Source: Fusibacter sp. A1 (GTDB lineage: Bacteria > Bacillota > Clostridia > Peptostreptococcales > Acidaminobacteraceae). Taken from it: a stretch of 64,000 bases of DNA. The stretch is from positions 248,001 through 312,000 of the forward strand of contig NZ_QQWI01000003.1 in assembly GCF_004125825.1 (NCBI RefSeq), given 5' to 3'. The notes below the pieces were generated by a model, which worked only from the letters and a program-made list of their open reading frames with translations, was not told the DNA's origin and searched no databases. Position 1 is the stretch's first letter, and each line of letters opens with the position of its first letter. Of the stretch, positions 44,154-53,434 are shown piece after piece. The position numbers were made by a program, and so were the translations under genes.

Positions 44154-44330
44154 ACCTACATCCCCCCTTTATCGGCAATCACCATTGCAACTGCACTCAT
44201 GGCGATTATCAAAGATGGTTTTATCATATCAGACCCCCAATTCAAGGTCAACAAAGCGGTCGTTCGGTTTCAGAAATGATTTCAAGGGTATAAATGCAAT
44301 AAGGGTAAGTGTGTCAAAGAGGCGATGACC
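44154..44330. other. Intergenic region upstream of the FliD-like gene
   Basis: About 175 bases between divergent genes. I see repeated short CAAT/GCAA words and no convincing promoter core or hairpin. Confidence 0.3.
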
Positions 44331-45494
44331 ATGTTAAATTCCGTAACGTCCTATGGATATTATGCAAACATTATCAAGCAGCTGGATAAGGCTTTTCCTG
44401 CATATGAATCCCAGACCAACAGTCTTTTTAATTCGGTTGTTGCAGCTAGATATATGCCGCAAATTGTGAAAGACACCTTGAATAGCTTCAATTCCTATAT
44501 GAAGATAGCTACAAAGGGCTTGAATGCACTGGCTAACGCAGCAAGTTTTGACGAATCTTCACTACTGACTGCCACAAAAGCATCTGAGCCATCCGAAAAT
44601 TCAATTGCCATTGGCTTTTCCACAATGGAAGTAGCCAGCGATCAACTCGATCAGAGTGACTTTCTGAATCCGGGCGCCTTGGATTTTCAAAGCGACGTTT
44701 CAGCGCTAACCTTTAATCAGGGCGATGAAACCACCGATATCGAAGTTGATCTGACACAAGCCGATACCAATGAGGATGCGCTCAGAACCATTGCACGGGA
44801 AGTCAACAAGACTGGCTCCTTTAAGGCAAAACTAGTCTATGCCGATGAAGGTATCAGACTACAGCTATCTTCCACAGCAAAAGGCAAAAGCAGCGAATTT
44901 GAAGTGACTGGTACTTTCACCAAACCGCTCAACTTAAACCGTCTTGCAGGCGCAAGTAACACAAGGATCACCTATTTAGGAGATGAATACACTTCGGACA
45001 CAAATAAAGTTCAGTTGGAAATCGCGGGAGAAGGCGTTGAAATCAGCCTGACCGAAGAGGATATCGGCTTCAACCGATATGAGATCACACTAAAAGAAGA
45101 AGTGCTTGAGAGGACTAAAAACCTGATAGAGCGATCACGTGATAGCCTCCAACTTTTTGAAAAAAACCGAAGCCTGCAAATAAACAAGTCAGTAAAAGCG
45201 TTGAGCATGGACCTGCAAAGAATTTCCTCAGCTAGTGGCAATCCAAACGAAGATAGGGTACAATTAGAAGACCGGAGCATCGAACGGTTATCAAAGGAAA
45301 CCCCTTTGGATTTGTCCCGTTCGATCAAAGCACTAAAAAGTAGCGCGATATCCTTCGCCAAAACTTCAGAGCCCGAACTTGCACGACTGGCAATTGAGCA
45401 GATAACAAGGGATAGTGCGAAAACCCCGGATTATGCCGGCAACCAATATCGAATGAGTGTACAATCCGGAACACTATTCGATTTGATTCTTTAG
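44331..45494 (+). CDS. FliD/flagellin-like protein, 387 aa
   Basis: The middle of the protein (about residues 125-240) looks like the D2/D3 domains of flagellar cap proteins: a DALRTIAREVN helix, then KAKLVYADEGIRLQLSSTAKG with a long beta hairpin, and ITYLGDEYTSDTNKVQLEIA. The flanks are helical, and the C-terminus ends in SGTLFDLIL, similar to short tail motifs of flagellar and surface proteins. It lacks a signal peptide. No other flagellar gene is near. I chose the ATG at 44331 because AGAGG has proper spacing; an ATG two codons earlier is possible. It is followed by an Lrp regulator after 20 bases. Confidence 0.5.
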   Translation: MLNSVTSYGYYANIIKQLDKAFPAYESQTNSLFNSVVAARYMPQIVKDTLNSFNSYMKIATKGLNALANAASFDESSLLTATKASEPSENSIAIGFSTMEVASDQLDQSDFLNPGALDFQSDVSALTFNQGDETTDIEVDLTQADTNEDALRTIAREVNKTGSFKAKLVYADEGIRLQLSSTAKGKSSEFEVTGTFTKPLNLNRLAGASNTRITYLGDEYTSDTNKVQLEIAGEGVEISLTEEDIGFNRYEITLKEEVLERTKNLIERSRDSLQLFEKNRSLQINKSVKALSMDLQRISSASGNPNEDRVQLEDRSIERLSKETPLDLSRSIKALKSSAISFAKTSEPELARLAIEQITRDSAKTPDYAGNQYRMSVQSGTLFDLIL

Positions 45495-45514
45495 GCGTTA
45501 CTAGGAGGACTTTA

Positions 45515-45949
45515 GTGGATCAGACAGATTATAGAATACTGGAAATCATGCAAGGCAGCGGCCGCATATCGATGAAAGATCTAGGGCAGAAAGTAGGATT
45601 GACTGCTCCAGCTGTATCGGAACGCGTTAAAAAAATGGAAGACTCAGGGATAATTGCAGGTTACAAAGCGATGATTGATTTTTCAAAACTCGGCAAAACC
45701 GTAAGTGCATTTATCGACATCAGTATGGCATCAGAGTCGTATAACAAGTTCCTGAAATTTGCTACAGAAAGCGACTTGATCGTTGAATGTCACCACGTCA
45801 CAGGTGGCGACAGCTTAATCATCAAAGTCCTTGTAGACAACATTTCTGAACTCGAAGCGATGATTGATGAGATTAAACAGTTTGCAAAAACAAACACCTC
45901 GATCATTTTATCGAGCCCGATCGCCAATAAAGTGATCGAATTTGACTAG
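45515..45949 (+). CDS. Lrp/AsnC-family transcriptional regulator
   Basis: A 144-residue regulator with an N-terminal helix-turn-helix (DYRILEIMQGSGRISMKDL, then SAPAVSERVKKME-type recognition helix) and the ligand-binding RAM domain at 70-140 (ECHHVTGGDSLIIKVLVDN). Such proteins sense amino acids as octamers. The start is GTG with AGGAGG upstream. It ends at a strong terminator. With two amino-acid fermentation operons nearby, a role in controlling them is possible, but no direct sign is seen. Confidence 0.9.
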   Translation: MDQTDYRILEIMQGSGRISMKDLGQKVGLTAPAVSERVKKMEDSGIIAGYKAMIDFSKLGKTVSAFIDISMASESYNKFLKFATESDLIVECHHVTGGDSLIIKVLVDNISELEAMIDEIKQFAKTNTSIILSSPIANKVIEFD

Positions 45950-45977
45950 ACGCATTTACCCTAATATGACAAAACTG

Positions 45978-46006
45978 AAATGACGGCCTTTCGGCCGTCA
46001 TTTTTT
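45978..46006. terminator. Bidirectional intrinsic terminator
   Basis: TGACGGCC-TTTC-GGCCGTCA followed by six T, with A-rich sequence before it, between the Lrp gene and the convergent 530-residue membrane protein gene. Confidence 0.95.
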
Positions 46007-46013
46007 AGTTATG

Positions 46014-47606
46014 TTAAAGTCTTGTGAGCATCAGCATGCTGTAACCATATACTTGATAGGTAAGCATCAACGCCGCCAAATCGACCACCGCGAAGAAAGC
46101 ATAGGTATAATGTTCAGAATCAAGTTCGTGATGTTTCCTGTAATTGAAGGTTGCTACTGCGACAATCAGCGAAGTAAGGACGAGTACACCGGCAACCAAG
46201 GCGCCGTTTCCGAAAAACTGCTCGAACATGATACTCAAACTTTCAGGTTCCATCAGGACCATCACATAATACAATTTGATCGCCACATGAGCGACCATAA
46301 CGAAAATCACCGCATATTCACTTTTAAAGCCCTTCTTCCCCTGCAACCAAAGAGATAGGAAAATAAGAAACACACATGGAAGTACGATAATGCTACCCGC
46401 ATGCATGACCATCAGGAGCGAACCGAAGATTCCCATTATTCCGTTACCCACCATCGTAGTAAGAGACAAATCAAGGCTCGCGTAGCTGTCTTTTACAACC
46501 ACCTCGTTTGTAGATGCCAGCATGATTGCGGACATCTCATCCTCCACATCGAACCAAACCACGTACTCTTCTCCATCCAGTTCAAAATAAATCGGATTTG
46601 TCACCGCCCTGAGCGTCTTGGTCAATGGGTATCTCTCTAGAATATCCTCTCCGTAAATCGACGTCTTTAAGACATTCGATCCGAACTTGGTGCTTCCTGT
46701 AATGACCAGCTCCGTTTTTTCCTGCGTTACCCCTTTCACCTGAACCGGCTCATCCGTATAGCCGAACAAACCGCTGTCTTTTCTTATGAGCTCGTTTGTT
46801 ATTCCGTCCCATATCATCGTAGTGAACCTAGTCGTTTTCTTTTCGGAGCTCTTGAACTTTGAAAATGTCACGGCGATCTTCTGATCAAAGACATCGATGG
46901 ACTGTGCGTAACCAAGGATGTCGCGTTCGTTAGGCTCTGTCACATCAAACTCCTTGACACGAATGCCATCACTGCCATACACGACAATTTTCGCCTGGTC
47001 CAGGTCGCTGATATGCATATAGACAAGAGAATCCTTCTCAGATGCGATCATTTTGGTCTTATAGTTGATTTCACCGGTTTCAATGACAATCCCCTCAGCA
47101 TCCAGCAACTGATATTCATCCAAGAACTGAAGTAAGATCAAACTGTCAAAAATCTGAATGCTTCTGACATCTCCGTAGCTTCCTTCATAAAGGACCTGAT
47201 CGAACGCGACCGCTCCATCAAGAGTCAATCCCTTGTGTCTGATCCCTTCTTCGTCGAGCACCAGTACGCGCAGCAAGCTTCCCGTTTCATCCCAGTGTGC
47301 AGCCACCTTCACGATATCAGACCCGAAGTCGGCAAGTGATAGTACTTCACTAGTTTCAGCTTTAGGAGACGAATGAATCAGATGAAATGAATCATGTTTA
47401 ATAAAGTACGTGTAAAATCCGTCTGATGCAGGCAATATGCCAAGGCGTCTTTTCATATATCCGTCTACTTCATCCGCAATCATAACATGATGGCTCCAGT
47501 TTTCTGATGGCGGCGTCTTTTTCACTTCATACAACCTTGAAACATACACACTAAACATTGCAGATAACAAAATAACGATTACAATTTTCCAATATCTTTT
47601 TTTCAT
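46014..47606 (-). CDS. Membrane-anchored protein with extracytoplasmic beta domain, paralogue B (530 aa)
   Basis: Same architecture and length as the protein at 14726-16318. It has one N-terminal membrane helix, about 350 residues of repeated beta-strand segments outside the cell, then four membrane helices in the last 150 residues. Shared positions are TP--E-WS---IAD near residue 32, a KRR or RR just after, and NP-YF-L-GEEYVVWFD near 343. Identity over the rest is low by eye, so the two copies are old. No catalytic motif is visible. GGGGG precedes the ATG. It is a single gene between terminators. Confidence 0.7.
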   Translation of the reverse strand: MKKRYWKIVIVILLSAMFSVYVSRLYEVKKTPPSENWSHHVMIADEVDGYMKRRLGILPASDGFYTYFIKHDSFHLIHSSPKAETSEVLSLADFGSDIVKVAAHWDETGSLLRVLVLDEEGIRHKGLTLDGAVAFDQVLYEGSYGDVRSIQIFDSLILLQFLDEYQLLDAEGIVIETGEINYKTKMIASEKDSLVYMHISDLDQAKIVVYGSDGIRVKEFDVTEPNERDILGYAQSIDVFDQKIAVTFSKFKSSEKKTTRFTTMIWDGITNELIRKDSGLFGYTDEPVQVKGVTQEKTELVITGSTKFGSNVLKTSIYGEDILERYPLTKTLRAVTNPIYFELDGEEYVVWFDVEDEMSAIMLASTNEVVVKDSYASLDLSLTTMVGNGIMGIFGSLLMVMHAGSIIVLPCVFLIFLSLWLQGKKGFKSEYAVIFVMVAHVAIKLYYVMVLMEPESLSIMFEQFFGNGALVAGVLVLTSLIVAVATFNYRKHHELDSEHYTYAFFAVVDLAALMLTYQVYGYSMLMLTRL

Positions 47607-47667
47607 AATACCCCCTAGTATTCTTCCTCATACCTATTATAGTTAAAATTACCTGAATGTGCACACA

Positions 47668-47704
47668 AAAAAACAGGTCAAGGGGCTTTATTCCCCTGAC
47701 CTGT
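47668..47704 (-). terminator. Terminator of the nfeD-SPFH operon
   Basis: Minus strand ACAGGTCA-GGGG / CCCC-TTGACCTGT with a seven-base loop and one bulged base, followed by TTTTTTT. Confidence 0.92.
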
Positions 47705-47712
47705 CGCTCAAT

Positions 47713-48636
47713 TTACTTTTTAGCGATCTCCGAAACGCTTGCAACAAGCGATGCGAGATTTTGCATTTCTGACGGGATAATCAGCTTAGTGGACTGGCCG
47801 TCTGCGACTTTGACGAGTGCCTCAAAACTCTTAAGGGCAAGCACGCCTTCATTCGGTGCAGAAGCCTTAATGAATTCGATACCTTCTGCTGTAGCCTTTT
47901 GAATCGACTTGATCGCTTCTGCCTGACCTTCTGCGATTTTAATCGCAGCGATCTTTTCACCTTCGGCAGATAAGATAGCAGACTGTTTTTCACCTTCCGC
48001 TCTTAGGATTCTTGCTTCTCTTTCACCTTCGGCAGTTAGGATCGCAGCCTTTTTCATACCTTCGGCTTCAAGTATCGCACGTCTTCTTTCACGTTCGGCA
48101 CGCATTTGCTTTTCCATCGCTTCCTGGATGTCTCTTGGAGGCAAGATGTTCTTCACTTCTACACGGTTTACCTTGATTCCCCATGGATCGGTTGCTTCAT
48201 CAAGAATCGCGCGCATCTGTCCGTTGATAAGGTCACGAGAAGTGAGCGATTCGTCCAGCTCGAGTTGACCTATGATATTACGAAGTGTCGTCGCTGTCAA
48301 ATTCTCGATTGCGACAATCGGTCTTCCCACACCATAAGTAAATAGTTTCGGATCCGTCACCTGATAATAGACAACCGTATCGATCTGCATCATGACGTTG
48401 TCCTTTGTAATAACCGGTTGTGGTGGAAAATCGACTACCTGTTCTTTCAAAGAAACTTTAGTCCTTACCCTATCTAAAAATGGAATTTTCAAATGAAGAC
48501 CCACAGCCCAAGTTCCCATATATCCACCAAGACGCTCAATTACATAAGCGTTCGATTGAGGAACAATTCGGATATTTACAATTACTAATACGATTAAAAA
48601 TAAAATTACTACAATAAAAATTCCAAAGCCTAACAT
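47713..48636 (-). CDS. SPFH/band-7 (stomatin-like) membrane protein
   Basis: A 307-residue membrane-surface scaffold protein, similar to QmcA/paraslipin. The N-terminal helix (5-25) anchors it. The SPFH domain (30-190) includes VIERLGGYMGTW, the DPWGIKVNRVEVKNILPP motif near 160 and the conserved QMRAERERRR. A coiled coil of imperfect AEGEK-type repeats follows (about 195-250), then a Gly/Ala-rich tail. Family members form lipid microdomains and partner with NfeD, whose gene is immediately upstream. GGGAGG lies within the end of the nfeD gene, which overlaps functionally. Confidence 0.9.
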   Translation of the reverse strand: MLGFGIFIVVILFLIVLVIVNIRIVPQSNAYVIERLGGYMGTWAVGLHLKIPFLDRVRTKVSLKEQVVDFPPQPVITKDNVMMQIDTVVYYQVTDPKLFTYGVGRPIVAIENLTATTLRNIIGQLELDESLTSRDLINGQMRAILDEATDPWGIKVNRVEVKNILPPRDIQEAMEKQMRAERERRRAILEAEGMKKAAILTAEGEREARILRAEGEKQSAILSAEGEKIAAIKIAEGQAEAIKSIQKATAEGIEFIKASAPNEGVLALKSFEALVKVADGQSTKLIIPSEMQNLASLVASVSEIAKK

Positions 48637-48637
48637 C

Positions 48638-49078
48638 TTAATCCTCCCATTCTGTTCTTTCGCTAACGACTAACTTGACACCTTCAATCGCTTCAACTAT
48701 AACTTCCTGACCTTGTGCGATAGTCGCATCTGAGATACTTTTCGCAGTCCATACTTGTCCGCCAAGCCTTACTTGACCGTAGTTGTGTTCTGTGATCTCA
48801 TTCACCACAACACCTTTTTTTCCGATCAGGCTATCCACATTGGTTTTTACACTGCCCACTTTCATGTATTTGACAACAAGCGGTCGTGTGATAAGCAAGA
48901 ACAGTATCGAGCTGACGATGAACGAAACCACCTGCACATATACATTGAATCCTATCCATGTCATAAACAGGGCGACTAGCGCTCCTGCAGCGAACCATAT
49001 CGTTGTCAGTCCGAGGGTGGCACCTTCGATTACTGCAAATAGAATCGCTAAGACTGTCCAAATAATTGCCCAACTCAT
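48638..49078 (-). CDS. NfeD-like membrane protein
   Basis: The short form of NfeD, 146 residues. Two to three membrane helices (about 1-25, 28-50, 55-70) are followed by the OB-fold domain (80-146) with GKKGVVVNEI, YGQVRLGGQVWTAKS and IAQGQEVIVEAIEGVKLVV. NfeD proteins pair with SPFH proteins; the short type lacks the protease domain. AAAGGAGGTGG precedes the ATG, and the stop lies one base before the SPFH start. Confidence 0.92.
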   Translation of the reverse strand: MSWAIIWTVLAILFAVIEGATLGLTTIWFAAGALVALFMTWIGFNVYVQVVSFIVSSILFLLITRPLVVKYMKVGSVKTNVDSLIGKKGVVVNEITEHNYGQVRLGGQVWTAKSISDATIAQGQEVIVEAIEGVKLVVSERTEWED

Positions 49079-49263
49079 ATCTCCACCTCCTTTTATACTC
49101 TTATAGTAGCATAACGAAACCTCCTTTGCTTTAAAATCGGCATGGAAATGACTGTACAGGTACGAAAATGCAATCCCCTACGAAAAATATCATTGCAGCA
49201 TAAAAAAACATCTGGTTTTAGTGTACAATAAACTTATCGATATACAAAATTTGGAGACTGTTT

Positions 49264-50106
49264 ATGAGAAAAGCACCTATTTCAATGACACTTTACTTTA
49301 GCGGACTTACCATCGCGATTATCGCCCTCATCTACCTATTGACCGAGTTGATAGAAGGCCCCAATATTTGGGCTCTGAGAACCATGGTTGTCCTTTCAAT
49401 CGCAAACTTCACTTTTTTGATGGTCCGATTCAAAAAGGTGAGTACCACACAGGAAAAAACGCAGCTGGAACTTCAGAAACTAAGCCATATCTCCGATGAG
49501 ATCATTTACTATAGGCAGCACAGACACGATATCAAGAACCACCTGATTGTCATGTACGAGCTTGCAAATTCGGGTAAGGTCGAGTCCTTGATCGACTATG
49601 CGAAAAACCTGATCGATAAGACCACTCATGCCTTTGTAGAATGCCAGACCGGTTCGAACGAACTCGATGTGCTCCTATACAGTAAGATCGACATCGCTAG
49701 GGAAACAGGTATCGACATCCAGATCGATCTTGACTGCACGCTTCAGTTAAGCCCTAAAAGAACCATCGACCTGATCTCCATCTTTTCCAACATCATCGAT
49801 AACGCGATTGAGGCTACACTTGCCATCGAAGTCGCAAGTGAACGAACCATTCAGATATCACTGACAGAAGATCCCATAAACGCGACCATTGTCATCACCA
49901 ACAGTTTTAGCCCAAGAAAGCTCATCGAGCCGGATAGGGTTTTTGAAAAAGGATATAGCACAAAAATGGAATCCGGCAACCAAGGGCTCGGTTTATCCAT
50001 CGTATCAAGAATTGTAAAGTCGCTTGAAGGGGATATCCACCTTGAAATCTTCAATGGTATCTTCTTTCAGCTGAAAATCAATCTACCAAAACATAACCTG
50101 AGCTGA
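49264..50106 (+). CDS. GHKL-type sensor histidine kinase, orphan
   Basis: A 280-residue membrane sensor. Two N-terminal helices at about 10-28 and 38-54 leave almost no extracellular loop. The phosphoacceptor is in RHDIKNHL with His88, the pattern of the Spo0B/CitA/AgrC class. The ATPase has an N box NIIDNAIEAT and G box GNQGLGLSIVSRIV. No response regulator is beside it; the next gene is a GGDEF protein. The input is unknown. GGAG precedes the ATG with wide spacing. Confidence 0.88.
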   Translation: MRKAPISMTLYFSGLTIAIIALIYLLTELIEGPNIWALRTMVVLSIANFTFLMVRFKKVSTTQEKTQLELQKLSHISDEIIYYRQHRHDIKNHLIVMYELANSGKVESLIDYAKNLIDKTTHAFVECQTGSNELDVLLYSKIDIARETGIDIQIDLDCTLQLSPKRTIDLISIFSNIIDNAIEATLAIEVASERTIQISLTEDPINATIVITNSFSPRKLIEPDRVFEKGYSTKMESGNQGLGLSIVSRIVKSLEGDIHLEIFNGIFFQLKINLPKHNLS

Positions 50107-50171
50107 TAATTCTGATTACCACGGTAAAATTGAGGTAAATATTAAACACGAATTATCGGAAAGGAGTTCTT

Positions 50172-51539
50172 ATGAAACAGCAATATAGATTTTGGTTGAA
50201 TAGTCTTCTTCTTGCAGTGCTGATCTTCCTATTCTTAGCGGTCGCTGAATGGCTTATCGGGAATCCTAACTTCATTTCAAGAGCGATCTCCATCCTTGTA
50301 GCGGTCCTCATTTATCGGTTCATCATGTTTTATCGACTAAAGGACAGGCTGAGGAAGCTTTTCAGCTCCATCTCCGACCACAACAAACAGTCAAGCGACC
50401 ACCCTTTGGGATTTTCATTCGACGAACTTTTTATCCATAACCTCGACGCCATGGAACAGCACCTGCTTTCACTCTTTGAAAAGACACACGATCTGAAAAG
50501 CGACCAGGTAGAAATGATCAGTGAACTGGAACGTCTTGCAGAAGTAAGAGATGCCATGTTTAAGATCAGTACGAGTATTCTGATGTCTGATGACGAGGAT
50601 GAGCTATATGACAGCATCGTTGAAAATGCGATAAAAGCCGTCAAAAACGCTTCCCACGGTTCACTCGCTAAGTTAAGCGACCAGAACATCATGAGGTTTC
50701 TATCCGTCCACGGTTATAATGAAGCGATCAAAAACATTCCTATCGACCTGAAAAAGACCTTTCTTTGGATCGAGGAAAAAGGACAGATAGACCGTTCAGT
50801 CATTATCAACGATATTCTCGCCTTCAATAAGGCCAACTTCACCGATGAGGAGTATAACCGTTTCGTCCATGACCACCCTTCGGATATCCAATCCGCGATA
50901 AGCTCTCCCATCATCGTCGACGGAAGGATCTACGGTATGATCAATGTCGATAGCGGTATCAAGAACGCCTTTAAGGAACGAGACATCGCCATTATGGAGT
51001 ATTTCTCAAAACAGGTAGCCATTCTCTTTAAAAACAAGGAGCTAATGAAAAAAACAAATTATCTTTCGAGGTTTGACACGCTGACAGGCGTCTACAACCG
51101 TAATTATTTTGAAGAGGTCTTCTCAAACCACATAAAAAAAGCACTCAGGTACAACGAGGAGTTCTGCATAATCAAAATCGACGTCGCAGGTCTTAGCTCT
51201 ATCAACGACTCTTTCGGTCAGAGCGCAGGCGACCAGGTACTCAAACACATCGCCCAACTGCTTCGCGCCCAGATTAGGGATTCAGACCTTTTGGCACGAC
51301 TTGGCGGCGATCAGTTCATCATGGTATTCTTCGGTAGCGATTTCGAAGGAGCACGGTCAAAAGTAATCCATATGAAAGAACTGCTCTCACTAGACACCGT
51401 CGTCTATAAAGAGGAAAAGCTAGTCGCCGATTTTCATTTTTCAATCGCCCACTGCCCTTTGGACGGCAAGACCTATGACGATCTTATCAGAAGAGCTGAC
51501 GAACGTCTGCGACTTGCAAAAAAAGAAAGAAACGACTAA
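50172..51539 (+). CDS. Membrane GAF-GGDEF protein with GGDQF motif and intact I-site
   Basis: A 455-residue signalling protein. Two membrane segments (about 10-30 and 36-52), a linker helix, a GAF domain (about 120-290) and a GGDEF domain (about 295-450). The signature reads GGDQF (residues about 378-382) in place of GGDEF, so the acid needed for cyclase chemistry is replaced by Gln. Five residues before it is the inhibitory-site motif RDSD (RxxD). This suggests a weak or inactive cyclase that may still bind c-di-GMP. AAAGGAG precedes the ATG. It follows the orphan kinase by 65 bases. Confidence 0.88.
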   Translation: MKQQYRFWLNSLLLAVLIFLFLAVAEWLIGNPNFISRAISILVAVLIYRFIMFYRLKDRLRKLFSSISDHNKQSSDHPLGFSFDELFIHNLDAMEQHLLSLFEKTHDLKSDQVEMISELERLAEVRDAMFKISTSILMSDDEDELYDSIVENAIKAVKNASHGSLAKLSDQNIMRFLSVHGYNEAIKNIPIDLKKTFLWIEEKGQIDRSVIINDILAFNKANFTDEEYNRFVHDHPSDIQSAISSPIIVDGRIYGMINVDSGIKNAFKERDIAIMEYFSKQVAILFKNKELMKKTNYLSRFDTLTGVYNRNYFEEVFSNHIKKALRYNEEFCIIKIDVAGLSSINDSFGQSAGDQVLKHIAQLLRAQIRDSDLLARLGGDQFIMVFFGSDFEGARSKVIHMKELLSLDTVVYKEEKLVADFHFSIAHCPLDGKTYDDLIRRADERLRLAKKERND

Positions 51540-51551
51540 AATAAAACTAAC

Positions 51552-51580
51552 CGGTCTGTCACAAAATGGCAGACCGATTT
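51552..51580 (+). terminator. Hairpin after the GGDEF gene
   Basis: CGGTCTG / CAGACCG with an 11-base loop and then ATTTTA. The T-run is short, so read-through into the pepF gene is possible. Confidence 0.55.
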
Positions 51581-51602
51581 TAGGTTAATAGGAGGAATTT
51601 AA

Positions 51603-53360
51603 ATGCAACATTATTGGGATTTAACATCGATCTATCCAGGTTTCGATTCGGACGAGTACAAAAACGACCTGTCTTCTCTACTCGAGAACATCGAAAAGCT
51701 TTCTACGCTTAATTTTACAGAGGGATTCACAGTTACTGCAGAGTCCTTTATCAACCAGTTGAACGGGATCATGACGCTTCTTTATCCACTTAGCGGCTAT
51801 GCGAGTCTGACCTTCTCTACGGATACTACTAACGAAACAGCACTTAAGTATATGAACAAAATGGAAGAAGTCGGATCGCTGCTTACGGCACCGGTTGTTC
51901 GTTTTCAAAAAAGGCTTGCGGAATTTTCTGTTGAAGATATCAAAAACAGCGATTCAGAAGTTGTCAAAGTTCACGAGTTCTATTTAACGGAGCTACACAC
52001 CAACGCCTCCCATCTTCTATCGGATGCGGAGGAAGTCTTGCTTTCTAAGTTGCAAACCGTCGGTTCAAGCGCATGGAGCAATCTTCAGGGAAAACTTACC
52101 TCAGGTCTTATGATCGATTTCGAACTGGATGGCGAGCTTAAGCCATACAGTCTTTCAATGATCAGAAATTTGGCCAACCACGCCGATGCAGATGTCAGAA
52201 AAAGAGCCTACACAGCAGAGCTCAGCGCATACGACAGAATCGAAGAAGCCGTCGCCGCTTCACTTAACGCGATTAAAGGAGAAGTCAACCTGATCTCCAA
52301 TCTAAGAGGCTTCGATTCACCGCTGCAGGAGTCCGCGAACAACGCACGTCTTGACCTAGAGTCGCTCAATGCGATGATCGAGGCGATGAAGGAAAAATTA
52401 CCGACCTTCCATAAATACCTTAAAAGAAAAGCTCGACTTCTTGGTCATGAAGGCGGTCTTCCATTTTACGACCTGTTCGCTCCGATCTCATCAAGCTCGT
52501 TAAACTACACCTACGACGAAGCAAAAACCTTTGTCATCGAAAACTTCGGCGCCTTTTCAAAGGAGCTTGCCGACTATGCGACTACCGCATTCGATAAGCA
52601 GTGGGTAGACGTTGAACCTAGACAAGGCAAGCGCGGCGGAGCTTTCTGCTCGCATATCCGCGGAAGAAGACAAAGTAGAATCATGCTTAACTTTGACGGT
52701 AGCTTTTCGGAAGTCAGTACGATGGCGCATGAGCTTGGACACGGATACCACAACAGCCAGGTCTACAATGAAACGATGCTTAATGCGGGTTATACCATGC
52801 CTGTCGCTGAAACAGCAAGCATCTTCTGCGAGACAATCGTCACAGGTGCGGCTATCGCAAAGGCGAGTCCTGAAGATGCTACCTTCATCCTTGAAAAATC
52901 GATCGAAGGCGCCACACAGGTCATCGTGGACATTCTTTCAAGATTCATCTTCGAAAAGAACGTGTTCGAAGCAAGAACGGAAGGTCCGCTTTCTGTCAAG
53001 CAACTCAAAGGGATCATGTTCGATGCCCAAAAAGAGGCGTATGGCGACGGTCTTGATCACGAAAATCTTCATCCCTACATGTGGGTTTGCAAACCGCACT
53101 ATTACTCATCAGGATTCAGTTTTTACAATTACCCTTACGCCTTTGGTCTTTTGTTCGGCAAAGGACTTTATGCGCAGTACAAGGCCGGCAGGGAAAACTT
53201 TATCGAGGATTACAACAAACTCCTTAACAACACGACTAAAATGGATGTGAAAACAGTCGCTGCGACGATGGGGATTGATATCACTAAGAAGGATTTCTGG
53301 CTTTCGTCCTTAAGCATGGTAGAAGAAGAGATCGAACAGTTCCTAGCTCTGACTGAGTGA
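51603..53360 (+). CDS. pepF: Oligoendopeptidase F (M3 family metallopeptidase)
   Basis: A cytoplasmic zinc peptidase that trims oligopeptides. It has 585 residues, close to the PepF/M3 standard of 560-600. The zinc site MAHELGHGYHNSQ with HExxH is near residue 376, and the downstream Glu ligand lies in ETASIFCETIV about 25 residues later. The N-terminal helical domain and the C-terminal Tyr-rich segment (YNYPYAFGLLFGKGLY) fit the family. AGGAGG precedes the ATG. It supplies amino acids for fermentation (inference). It ends at a strong terminator. Confidence 0.95.
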   Translation: MQHYWDLTSIYPGFDSDEYKNDLSSLLENIEKLSTLNFTEGFTVTAESFINQLNGIMTLLYPLSGYASLTFSTDTTNETALKYMNKMEEVGSLLTAPVVRFQKRLAEFSVEDIKNSDSEVVKVHEFYLTELHTNASHLLSDAEEVLLSKLQTVGSSAWSNLQGKLTSGLMIDFELDGELKPYSLSMIRNLANHADADVRKRAYTAELSAYDRIEEAVAASLNAIKGEVNLISNLRGFDSPLQESANNARLDLESLNAMIEAMKEKLPTFHKYLKRKARLLGHEGGLPFYDLFAPISSSSLNYTYDEAKTFVIENFGAFSKELADYATTAFDKQWVDVEPRQGKRGGAFCSHIRGRRQSRIMLNFDGSFSEVSTMAHELGHGYHNSQVYNETMLNAGYTMPVAETASIFCETIVTGAAIAKASPEDATFILEKSIEGATQVIVDILSRFIFEKNVFEARTEGPLSVKQLKGIMFDAQKEAYGDGLDHENLHPYMWVCKPHYYSSGFSFYNYPYAFGLLFGKGLYAQYKAGRENFIEDYNKLLNNTTKMDVKTVAATMGIDITKKDFWLSSLSMVEEEIEQFLALTE

Positions 53361-53383
53361 TACTGATCAGTAAGAAATAGTTA

Positions 53384-53420
53384 AAAACCCACCCTTACTT
53401 TTGTCTGTAAGGGTGGGTTT
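53384..53420. terminator. Bidirectional intrinsic terminator
   Basis: AAACCCACCCTTAC / GTAAGGGTGGGTTT with an eight-base loop, flanked by A- and T-runs, between pepF and the convergent acetyltransferase gene. Confidence 0.92.
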
Positions 53421-53434
53421 CATCATTATCTGCA

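Noticed and set aside
52612..53250. A 212-codon frame overlapping pepF in another frame
   Set aside because: pepF is full length with its zinc motif intact; the other frame has Ser/Arg-rich, shadow-type composition.
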